From assembly GCA_020629995.1 (NCBI GenBank), contig JAHDCH010000199.1, positions 1 through 5,478 of the forward strand: a DNA stretch of 5,478 nt, given 5' to 3'. A program made the position numbers and the translations under genes. A model generated the notes under the pieces. That model saw only the letters and a list, made by a program, of their open reading frames with translations. It did no database searches and was not told where the DNA came from. The number at the start of each line of letters is the position of its first letter. Within the stretch, counting starts at the first letter, position 1. Below are positions 1-5,379 of the stretch, piece by piece. The stretch comes from Pseudaestuariivita sp. Its GTDB lineage: Bacteria; Pseudomonadota; Alphaproteobacteria; Rhodobacterales; Rhodobacteraceae.

Positions 1-2844
1 ATGGAGGCCAAAGGATACACCTACAGCTACGACATGCTGGGCGAAGCCGCCCGGACCGAGGCCGATGCCGCGCGGTATCACCTCAGCTATTCCCGCGCGA
101 TCACGGCGATTGCCTCGGCGGCCAATCACGATGACATCCGCCGCAACCCCGGCATCTCAGTCAAGCTGTCGGCGCTTTTTGCCCGGTACGAACCCCTGCA
201 GCACGCGTCAGTCATGGCGCATGTGGTGCCGCGCCTGCGCTCTCTGGCGCTGCTGGCCAAATCCGCTGGCATTGGCCTGAATGTCGATGCCGAAGAGGCC
301 GGTCGCCTGTCCCTGTCGCTTGACGTGATCGAAGCGGTCCTGCGCGAACCCGCGCTGGCCGGGTGGGATGGCTTTGGCGTCGTGGTGCAGGCCTATGGCC
401 CGCGCGCCGGCGCAGTGATCGACTGGCTGCATGCCCTGGCCGAAACGCTGGACCGCCGCATCATGGTCCGGCTGGTCAAGGGCGCCTATTGGGACACCGA
501 GATCAAGACAGCGCAGGTCGCGGGCCTCGAGGCCTTTCCGGTGTTCACCGCCAAGCCCGCGACCGACATTTCGTACATCGCCAACGCGCGCAAACTGCTG
601 CGGCTGACAGACTGGCTGTATCCGCAGTTCGCCACGCACAATGCGCATACCGTGGCGGCCATTCTTGATTTCGGCGCGGACCCTGAGGTGTATGAATTCC
701 AGCGGCTGCATGGCATGGGCGAAGCGCTGCACGGGCTGGTCCTCGGGGATGCAGGCACGCGGTGCCGCATCTATGCACCCGTGGGCGCACACAAGGATCT
801 GCTGGCCTACCTGGTGCGACGTCTGTTGGAAAACGGTGCCAATTCGTCATTTGTGAACCAGATCGTCGATCAGGACGTGCCCCCGTCCGACGTCGCCCGC
901 GATCCGTGGGACGCGCTTGAGGAACACGACGGCGCTCTGACACCCGGCACACAGCTTTTTGCCCCCGAACGCCCGAATTCGCGCGGGTGGGATCTGGATC
1001 ATCCGCCCACTCTGGCCGCGCTCGAAGCCGCGCGCGCGCCTTTCGCCGATCACAGCTGGACCTTCGGAGACGGCCTGTCAGGGCCGGCGACGGATTGCGC
1101 GAACCCCGCGGGCGGTGCGCCCGTGGGCCGCGGGACCGAGGCCAGCGCCGGGGACGTAGATCAGGCCCTGTCACGGGCCCTGCCCTGGGCCGACGCGGAC
1201 CGTGCCGAAATCCTCGCCCGGGCCGCCGACCTCTTTGAGACGCACCACCCCGAATTGTTCGCCCTCTTGGCGCGCGAGGCGGGCAAAACCCTGCCCGATT
1301 GCATCGCCGAACTGCGCGAAGCGGTTGACTTCCTGCGCTACTACGCGGCCCGGCCGTGCCCCGGCCCCGCTCTGGGCCGGGTGGCCTGTATTTCGCCCTG
1401 GAACTTTCCCCTGGCGATCTTCACCGGTCAGATTGCCGCGGCACTGGTGGCCGGCAACGCGGTCCTTGCCAAGCCCGCGCCGCAGACGCCCTTGATCGCA
1501 GCCCGCGCCGTGGCGCTGTTGCACGAGGCCGGCGTGCCCCGCACCGCGCTACAGCTTTTGCCGGGAGGCGCCGAGCCCGGGATTGCGCTGACCTCGGATC
1601 CGCGCATCGACGGCGTGGCCTTCACCGGCTCGACCGCGACGGCGCAGGCCATCCGTACAAGCCTTGCCGCCGCCAACCCGCACGCCATGATGATCGCCGA
1701 AACCGGCGGCCTGAACGCCATGATTGTCGACAGCACGGCGCTGCCGGAACAAGCCGTTCAGGCCATCATCGAAAGCGCCTTTCAATCGGCAGGCCAGCGC
1801 TGTTCGGCGCTGCGCTGTCTCTACGTGCAATCGGACATCGCGCCTGAGCTTCTGACAATGCTCAAAGGCGCGATGGACGCCTTGTGCCTTGGCGATCCCT
1901 GGCACCCGGCCACCGACGTGGGCCCGGTCATCGACGCAGATGCCCGCGCCCGGATCGAGGCGCATGTGGCAAAGGCCCGCGCCGAAGGCCGCGTCCTGCA
2001 CGAATTGCCCGTACCGGCGGGCGGCACCTTTGCCGCGCCCGCGCTGATCCAGGTCTCCGGCATCGCCGACCTCGGGCAAGAGGTGTTCGGCCCCATCCTG
2101 CACGTCGCCACGTTCGAAGCCGACGAAATCGACGCGGTGATCGACGCGATCAACGCCACGGGCTATGGCCTGACCTTTGGCCTGCACACCCGGATCGACG
2201 ACCGCGTCCAGCACGTCAGCGACCGGATCGAAGCCGGAAACCTGTATATCAACCGCAACCAGATCGGCGCCATTGTCGGCAGCCAGCCTTTTGGCGGCGA
2301 GGGGCTGTCCGGTACCGGACCCAAGGCAGGCGGGCCGCATTACCTGCCCCGTTTCTGCCGCACGCGCCCGCCGCTGCAGGGCACCGACTGGGACAGCGAC
2401 ATGGATCTGTCCGCCCTGGTCCGCGCCATCTCGGACGCGCCACATCCCGCAGCCGTGCCTCCGCAATCGCTGCCCGGCCCCACGGGCGAATCGAACCGCC
2501 TGAGCACCCTGCCCCGCGCACCGATCCTGTGCCTTGGCCCCGGCCCCGAAGCCGCCGCCGCACAGGCCCGCGCCATCTCCGAACTGGGCGGGCGCGCAGC
2601 CGTCGCAACCGGCCATGTCGCGCCAGAGAGCCTGCGCGACCTGCCGAGGATTGGCGGCGCCTTGTGGTGGGGCGATGATGCCGGAGCCCGCGCGCTGGCA
2701 CAGGCGCTGGCGGCCCGCGAGGGCGCCTTGATCCCGCTGATCACCGGGCAGCCTGATGCGGCTCATGCCTGTCTCGAGCGGCACGTCTGCATCGACACAA
2801 CCGCTGCCGGCGGGAACGCCGCCTTGCTGGCCAGCGCCTCGTGA
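1..2844 (+). CDS. putA: Bifunctional proline dehydrogenase / L-glutamate gamma-semialdehyde dehydrogenase PutA (5'-truncated by window edge)
   Basis: PutA oxidises proline to pyrroline-5-carboxylate with FAD, then oxidises its hydrolysed form to glutamate with NAD+. The reading frame is open from base 1, and the first residues (AKGYTYSYDMLGEAA) match the interior of PutA, so the Met at base 1 is probably not the true start. Roughly 150-200 N-terminal residues should lie upstream. Whether a DNA-binding ribbon-helix-helix was present cannot be seen. Residues about 1-300 are the proline dehydrogenase barrel: RLVKGAYWD with Lys160, YEFQRLHGMGE at 231-241, and YLVRRLLENGANSSF with the substrate-binding Arg273/Arg274 and Glu277. 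Residues about 365-790 are the aldehyde dehydrogenase domain: SPWNFP (Asn468), Lys491, general base Glu567 in AETGG, nucleophile Cys601 in GQRCS, Glu694 in EVFGP, and QPFGGEGLSGTGPKAGG. Residues 926-940 (ERHVCIDTTAAGGNA) are the C-terminal motif of long PutAs. One oddity is KPAPQT where KPAEQT is usual (Pro494). Stop TGA at 2842-2844. Confidence 0.97.
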   Translation: MEAKGYTYSYDMLGEAARTEADAARYHLSYSRAITAIASAANHDDIRRNPGISVKLSALFARYEPLQHASVMAHVVPRLRSLALLAKSAGIGLNVDAEEAGRLSLSLDVIEAVLREPALAGWDGFGVVVQAYGPRAGAVIDWLHALAETLDRRIMVRLVKGAYWDTEIKTAQVAGLEAFPVFTAKPATDISYIANARKLLRLTDWLYPQFATHNAHTVAAILDFGADPEVYEFQRLHGMGEALHGLVLGDAGTRCRIYAPVGAHKDLLAYLVRRLLENGANSSFVNQIVDQDVPPSDVARDPWDALEEHDGALTPGTQLFAPERPNSRGWDLDHPPTLAALEAARAPFADHSWTFGDGLSGPATDCANPAGGAPVGRGTEASAGDVDQALSRALPWADADRAEILARAADLFETHHPELFALLAREAGKTLPDCIAELREAVDFLRYYAARPCPGPALGRVACISPWNFPLAIFTGQIAAALVAGNAVLAKPAPQTPLIAARAVALLHEAGVPRTALQLLPGGAEPGIALTSDPRIDGVAFTGSTATAQAIRTSLAAANPHAMMIAETGGLNAMIVDSTALPEQAVQAIIESAFQSAGQRCSALRCLYVQSDIAPELLTMLKGAMDALCLGDPWHPATDVGPVIDADARARIEAHVAKARAEGRVLHELPVPAGGTFAAPALIQVSGIADLGQEVFGPILHVATFEADEIDAVIDAINATGYGLTFGLHTRIDDRVQHVSDRIEAGNLYINRNQIGAIVGSQPFGGEGLSGTGPKAGGPHYLPRFCRTRPPLQGTDWDSDMDLSALVRAISDAPHPAAVPPQSLPGPTGESNRLSTLPRAPILCLGPGPEAAAAQARAISELGGRAAVATGHVAPESLRDLPRIGGALWWGDDAGARALAQALAAREGALIPLITGQPDAAHACLERHVCIDTTAAGGNAALLASAS

Positions 2845-2848
2845 TGGG

Positions 2849-2876
2849 TTGACGTTGCGCGCCGGGGGCTTACCGT
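2849..2876 (+). promoter_or_regulatory. Candidate promoter for the rhomboid gene, possibly giving a leaderless mRNA
   Basis: TTGACG (2849-2854) is followed after 16 bases by TACCGT (2871-2876). The first matches the -35 consensus at five of six positions. The second keeps only the T, A and final T of the -10 box. The start site expected 6-8 bases downstream falls at 2882-2884, on or next to the ATG at 2884. The only purine-rich stretch upstream, GGGGG at 2864-2868, is 15 bases from the ATG, too far for a normal Shine-Dalgarno. The promoter is inferred from hexamers alone; read-through from putA across the 39-bp gap is equally possible. Confidence 0.35.
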
Positions 2877-2883
2877 CCGCCAC

Positions 2884-3627
2884 ATGCTACCGATCCGTGA
2901 TCACAACCCGTCGGGGCGGCTGCCCTATGTCACCTATGCGTTGATCGCGATCAACGTGATCGTATTCGTCACCTACCTGCCCCTGATGAGCGACAGCCGC
3001 GCGCTCAGCGAGTTTTACTATGACTACGCGATGATCCCCGCGCGGCTCAGCGCGGGCGACGGATGGAGCGGGCTGTTTACCTCGATGTTCCTGCATGGCG
3101 GCTTTCTCCATATCGCCGGTAACATGCTGTTTCTGTTCATCTTTGGCGACAACATGGAAGACGAGATGGGCCATGTTCAGTTTGCGGTCTTCTACCTCGT
3201 GGCGGGGCTGATGGCGGGATATATCCACTACCTGTCCGAGCCGTTCTCGCGCATCCCCACGGTGGGTGCCTCGGGTGCGATTGCCGGCGTGATGGGGGGA
3301 TATCTGCTGATGTTCCCCAAGGCGCGGGTGGATATCCTGTTGATCCTGATCGTGTTTTTCAAAGTCTTCCCGGTCCCGGCATGGATCATGCTGGGGCTGT
3401 GGTTCGGGCTGCAGCTGTTCAACGGCGTGGCGTTTGATGCCTCGGGCGGTGGGGTCGCCTACTGGGCACATGCCGGCGGATTTGTCGCCGGGTTCATCCT
3501 GACCATACCGCTATGGCTGCGCCGCGGCGGCACCGCGTTCTGGAGCCGGACCGAGGGGCACCCGCCTCACCCCGAAGCCAAGTACAAGCTGACGCCCACC
3601 TCGATCCCCAAGGTGCCCCGGCGATGA
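2884..3627 (+). CDS. Rhomboid family intramembrane serine protease
   Basis: A polytopic inner-membrane protease of 247 residues that should cleave transmembrane substrates within the bilayer. The catalytic dyad is visible: Ser130 in VGASGAIAG and His196 in YWAHAGGF. HGGFLHIAGN (71-80) supplies His71, His76 and Asn80, equivalent to His145, His150 and Asn154 of E. coli GlpG, with Asn80 at the oxyanion hole. Hydrophobic segments lie at about 18-35, 64-90, 98-117, 127-144, 149-180 (long, probably more than one pass) and 192-213, consistent with the six-helix rhomboid core. The N-terminus (MLPIRDHNPSGRLPYVTY) is a short cytoplasmic lead and the C-terminus a short polar tail, so no extra domain is present. 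The ATG at 2884 is chosen because the family-typical N-terminus starts there, although no well-placed Shine-Dalgarno precedes it. It follows putA by 39 bp on the same strand; a functional link to proline catabolism is not suggested. The substrate is unknown. Confidence 0.95.
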   Translation: MLPIRDHNPSGRLPYVTYALIAINVIVFVTYLPLMSDSRALSEFYYDYAMIPARLSAGDGWSGLFTSMFLHGGFLHIAGNMLFLFIFGDNMEDEMGHVQFAVFYLVAGLMAGYIHYLSEPFSRIPTVGASGAIAGVMGGYLLMFPKARVDILLILIVFFKVFPVPAWIMLGLWFGLQLFNGVAFDASGGGVAYWAHAGGFVAGFILTIPLWLRRGGTAFWSRTEGHPPHPEAKYKLTPTSIPKVPRR

Positions 3628-3637
3628 CCCGGCGCCC

Positions 3638-3871
3638 TTGGATGGCATAAAGTTTCTGAAAGGCCAGGATAATCTGACCCGCTATACTTGGGGTACCCAC
3701 ACCGCCAAGCACCACTTTTGCGCGACCTGCGGCATCTATATCTATCACCAGCGGCGGTCGAACCCGGATGAGCTTGGCGTGAACGCCCTGGCGCTGGAGG
3801 GCGTGATGCCCTCCGACCTGCCGCCGGTGCCGTGGCACGACGGCGTCAACCATCCATCGGATCAAGTCTGA
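3638..3871 (+). pseudogene. 5'-truncated GFA / CENP-V family zinc protein (C-terminal half only)
   Basis: The frame encodes 77 residues that match only the C-terminal half of GFA-family proteins, named after glutathione-dependent formaldehyde-activating enzyme. Recognisable parts are GIKFLKGQDNLTRYTW, HHFCATCGIYIYHQRRSNP with the CxxC zinc pair Cys28/Cys31, LGVNALALEGV, and the closing DGVNHPSDQ. Full-length members are roughly 115-150 residues and begin with a CxCG strand and a CxxCxxC-type cluster supplying the remaining zinc ligands. Those are absent here: the upstream bases belong to the rhomboid gene and the frame closes at a TGA at 3590-3592. The only start before the homology is a TTG at 3638 with no Shine-Dalgarno. 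An ATG at 3624, overlapping the rhomboid stop as ATGA, opens an out-of-frame 8-codon ORF (MTRRPWMA). The simplest reading is a remnant left by a deletion of the 5' half. A short functional protein from the TTG is possible but unlikely. The protein-level signature is intact, so decay may be recent. Confidence 0.7.
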
Positions 3872-3878
3872 GCGCGCA

Positions 3879-3902
3879 CAAAAAGTTCGTACGAACTTTT
3901 TG
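3879..3902. terminator. Perfect palindrome with A/T tracts: probable bidirectional terminator
   Basis: A perfect 24-bp inverted repeat lies between the convergent gene ends at 3871 (plus) and 3935 (minus). The left half is C-AAAAAGTTCGT and the right half its exact reverse complement. As RNA it folds into GUUC/GAAC flanked by A-U pairs with a GUAC loop, and on either strand it ends in U5. Position between convergent genes and the T-tracts favour termination both ways. The G/C part of the stem is short, so it would be a weak terminator. A two-fold protein operator is the alternative. Confidence 0.6.
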
Positions 3903-3934
3903 CGGCCCTCTAACTCACTGACTCAACTTTAATT

Positions 3935-4717
3935 TCAGGCGCGAACCAGCTTGGCCAGTCCGTCGAACATCTGCCCGTTGGCGCAGATCACGGTGCCATC
4001 GACGGGGTTGTCTTCGGGGTTCATCGCCTCGATCAGACCGCCCGCCTCGCGCACCAGAAGAACTCCGGCCGCCACGTCCCAAGGGTTGAGCCGACGCTCC
4101 CAATAGCCGTCGTAACGCCCCGCCGCCACATAGGCGAGGTCCAGCGCAGCCGACCCGAACCGGCGCACCCCGGCGCAGGTGGGCAAAACACGGGCCAGTT
4201 CCTGCAGCGTATGCGGCAGGTCACCCCGTCCGCCAAAGGGCAAGCCGGTCGCAAAGACCGCCTCAATCATCCGGCTGCGCCCGCTGACCCGGATGCGGCT
4301 TTCATTGAGCCACGCGCCCGCGCCCTTTTCGGCCCAGTACAGCTCATCCTTGGCGGCATCAAAGATCACAGCCGAGACGATCTGACCTTTGTGCTCCAGC
4401 GCGATCGAGACAGCCCAGTGCGGCAGCCCATGCAGAAAATTCGTAGTCCCATCAAGGGGATCGACGATCCAGCGGCGGGTCGGGTCGTCGCCCTCTTCCT
4501 CGCCGCCCTCTTCGGCCAGCCAGCCATAGGTGGGACGCGCGCCGCGCAGCTCTTCTTTGAGGATCTGTTCGGCGGCCAGATCAGCGCGGCTGACGAAATC
4601 GCCCGCGCCTTTCATCGAAACCTGCAGGTTTTCGACTTCACGGAAGTCCTTGACCAAAGAGCGGCCCGCCTTGCGCGCCGCCTTCATCATGATGTTCAGA
4701 TTTGCCGTGCCCTGCAT
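3935..4717 (-). CDS. suhB: Inositol-1-monophosphatase family protein (SuhB-like)
   Basis: A 260-residue Mg2+-dependent phosphatase of the inositol monophosphatase superfamily, expected to be cytoplasmic and to hydrolyse inositol-1-phosphate or related sugar phosphates. The first metal motif, WIVDPLDGTTNFLHG (83-97), gives Asp86, Asp89 and Thr91. Upstream LAEEGG gives the ligand Glu69. The second motif, NPWDVAAGVLLVREAGG (211-227), gives Asp214. Length is normal and no key residue is missing. The start at 4717 is well supported: AAGGA lies 7 bases upstream and the N-terminus MQGTANLN resembles other members. It is convergent with the rhomboid/GFA block and lies 67 bp downstream of the histidine-rich gene on the same strand, with its own promoter candidate. 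In E. coli SuhB also acts in ribosomal RNA transcription antitermination and ribosome maturation; whether this alphaproteobacterial protein does so is unknown. FBPase-like or 3'-phosphoadenosine phosphatase (CysQ) activity is less likely given the SuhB-like layout. Confidence 0.95.
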   Translation of the reverse strand: MQGTANLNIMMKAARKAGRSLVKDFREVENLQVSMKGAGDFVSRADLAAEQILKEELRGARPTYGWLAEEGGEEEGDDPTRRWIVDPLDGTTNFLHGLPHWAVSIALEHKGQIVSAVIFDAAKDELYWAEKGAGAWLNESRIRVSGRSRMIEAVFATGLPFGGRGDLPHTLQELARVLPTCAGVRRFGSAALDLAYVAAGRYDGYWERRLNPWDVAAGVLLVREAGGLIEAMNPEDNPVDGTVICANGQMFDGLAKLVRA

Positions 4718-4724
4718 GCCGCGA

Positions 4725-4729
4725 TCCTT
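4725..4729 (-). promoter_or_regulatory. Shine-Dalgarno site fixing the suhB start
   Basis: AAGGA on the minus strand ends 7 bases before the ATG at 4717. This favours that start over the downstream in-frame Met codons (residues 10 and 11). Confidence 0.75.
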
Positions 4730-4733
4730 GACT

Positions 4734-4763
4734 GGTCAGGCCGCGGCTATACGCGCCCTGACC
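4734..4763. repeat. Inverted repeat centred on the suhB -10 candidate
   Basis: The plus strand reads GGTCAGG (4734-4740), C, CGCG, a GCTATA loop, CGCG, C, and CCTGACC (4757-4763). That makes arms of 7 and 4 perfect pairs separated by one C/C mismatch, with a 6-base loop. It lies between the histidine-rich gene and suhB. As DNA it could be an operator over the promoter; as RNA it could be a strong hairpin at the end of the upstream transcript. No T-run follows it on the minus strand, so it is not a standard intrinsic terminator. Confidence 0.55.
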
Positions 4764-4774
4764 GCCGCGGGCAA
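4746..4774 (-). promoter_or_regulatory. Candidate suhB promoter
   Basis: On the minus strand TTGCCC (4774-4769) and TATAGC (4751-4746) are separated by exactly 17 bases; each matches the sigma-70 consensus at four of six positions. Transcription would begin near 4739, giving a leader of about 20 bases containing the AAGGA. This would let suhB be expressed independently of the histidine-rich gene upstream. It is inferred from hexamers only. Confidence 0.4.
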
Positions 4775-4784
4775 GGGCCGCCCG

Positions 4785-5105
4785 TCACCAGTTCGAGTGG
4801 CTGTGCGTATGGGTCGTGGTGTGGCTGTGGGTCTTGGCGTGGGTGTGCGTGACCGTCTTGCGGTGGGTGTGGACTTTGCGCTTGCCACCGGCGCGGTCGA
4901 CGTAGGGACCTGCGTTGGGGGTGCCGCAGCAGATGACGCCGTTCATGGTGATCGGCTGCAGGCCCGCGGGGCAGAAGTTGTGTTTGGCGGGGTACTTATG
5001 CACCAGCATTTGTGCCGGGGCGTGGCTTTGCGTCTTCTCGTAGCCGCCGGCAAAGGCGGGAGCGGCAACGGCCAGGGCGGCGATGGTGGTCAGGATCAGG
5101 CGCAT
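4785..5105 (-). CDS. Small exported histidine-rich protein of unknown function
   Basis: I do not recognise a named family. The 106-residue product starts with a clear Sec signal peptide: Met-Arg, a hydrophobic core at about 3-16, and an Ala-Phe-Ala cleavage site after residue 19, so the 87-residue mature form should be periplasmic or secreted. The middle has a compact segment with three cysteines (Cys45, Cys59, Cys60) around CPAGLQP and GVICCGTPN, which could hold a disulfide or a metal. The tail from residue 75 is basic and rich in Thr/Ser and His, with His at 79, 81, 87, 89, 93, 95, 99, 101 and 103, always as H-x-H, ending SNW. Three more His are at 28, 36 and 42. Such spacing is typical of Zn, Ni or Cu binding, which is an inference here. 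The start at 5105 is preferred over the longer frame from 5165 because the signal peptide begins there and GAGGG lies 4 bases upstream. It precedes suhB on the same strand. Confidence 0.8.
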   Translation of the reverse strand: MRLILTTIAALAVAAPAFAGGYEKTQSHAPAQMLVHKYPAKHNFCPAGLQPITMNGVICCGTPNAGPYVDRAGGKRKVHTHRKTVTHTHAKTHSHTTTHTHSHSNW

Positions 5106-5109
5106 GGGT

Positions 5110-5114
5110 CCCTC
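5110..5114 (-). promoter_or_regulatory. Shine-Dalgarno site fixing the histidine-rich protein start
   Basis: GAGGG on the minus strand ends 4 bases before the ATG at 5105. This favours that start over the in-frame ATG 20 codons upstream, which would bury the signal peptide. Confidence 0.6.
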
Positions 5115-5142
5115 GCGCAAATGGTTGTTTTGGTTGGGGGAC

Positions 5143-5170
5143 AGGCTACCAGACCTTGTGGCCAAGTCAA
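5143..5170 (-). promoter_or_regulatory. Candidate promoter of the histidine-rich gene
   Basis: On the minus strand TTGACT (5170-5165, five of six matches to the -35 box) is followed after 16 bases by TAGCCT (5148-5143, a weak -10). The predicted start near 5136 gives a leader of about 30 bases containing the GAGGG site. The -35 lies 10 bases beyond the stop of the small upstream frame, a natural place for a gene's own promoter. Confidence 0.45.
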
Positions 5171-5193
5171 AGGAACCTTTCAGTTTCCTTGAC
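5166..5193. repeat. Imperfect inverted repeat over the histidine-rich gene's -35 box
   Basis: GTCAAAGGAA (5166-5175) and TTTCCTTGAC (5184-5193) are reverse complements at 8 of 10 positions, separated by 8 bases. One arm contains the -35 candidate. It may be a regulator-binding site, or a hairpin at the end of the upstream small frame. A dyad of this quality can arise by chance. Confidence 0.3.
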
Positions 5194-5323
5194 GCTCGGC
5201 CTCATCGTGCGGCGCGTTTACCACCTCGGGCACAAGCGTGGCACGCACCTGCGCGGGGCTAAGCGGAAACAGCGGCCGCGGCGCGGCGTCACTTTTGGCA
5301 GGCGTTTGAATGACATATCCCAT
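5180..5323 (-). CDS. Possible 47-residue small protein
   Basis: A short frame beginning MGYVIQTPAKSDAAPRP and ending EAERQGN, with no family I recognise. It has no signal peptide and no membrane segment; Pro and Ala are abundant and the C-terminal part is acidic. The ATG at 5323 is preferred because GAGAGGG (5339-5333) ends 9 bases upstream; an alternative ATG at 5332 directly abuts that site. About two thirds of codons end in G or C, lower than in the long genes but higher in the second half. The frame is also open upstream to the window edge, so it could be the end of a longer gene or a chance frame. Same strand as the histidine-rich gene, 74 bp upstream of it. Confidence 0.4.
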   Translation of the reverse strand: MGYVIQTPAKSDAAPRPLFPLSPAQVRATLVPEVVNAPHDEAERQGN

Positions 5324-5379
5324 GGCGAGCATCCCTCTCGTCTTGATGCCACCACAGATACCGTCCGCACCGCCGCGCT

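Noticed and set aside
1..3. ATG at base 1 as the true start of putA
   Set aside because: The first residues correspond to the interior of PutA's N-terminal region, and the product would be shorter than known long PutAs; the gene continues upstream of the window.
208..1174. Minus-strand frames of 194 and 209 codons opposite the proline dehydrogenase domain
   Set aside because: They mirror the conserved putA frame, have Arg/Pro-rich composition and no recognisable motif.
1549..2883. 444-codon open frame on the minus strand opposite putA
   Set aside because: It is antisense to unmistakable PutA coding sequence with all catalytic residues. The translation is a Gly/Ala/Asp/Arg-rich shadow with no domain, as expected opposite a high-GC gene.
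2887..3471. 194-codon minus-strand frame opposite the rhomboid gene
   Set aside because: Its His/Gln-rich composition is the complement of hydrophobic membrane codons, and the plus strand carries a complete rhomboid with its catalytic dyad.
4734..4763. Intrinsic terminator for the histidine-rich gene
   Set aside because: The hairpin is good but no T-run follows it on the minus strand, so it is reported only as an inverted repeat.
4797..4870. GTG/TGG-rich stretch looking like a tandem DNA repeat
   Set aside because: It is not a regular-period repeat; it is explained by the His-Thr/Ser codons at the end of the histidine-rich gene.
4211..5192. Plus-strand frames of 213 and 220 codons opposite suhB and the histidine-rich gene
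   Set aside because: They run antisense to suhB, and their Gly-Val-rich repeat is simply the complement of the His-Thr codons of the real minus-strand gene.
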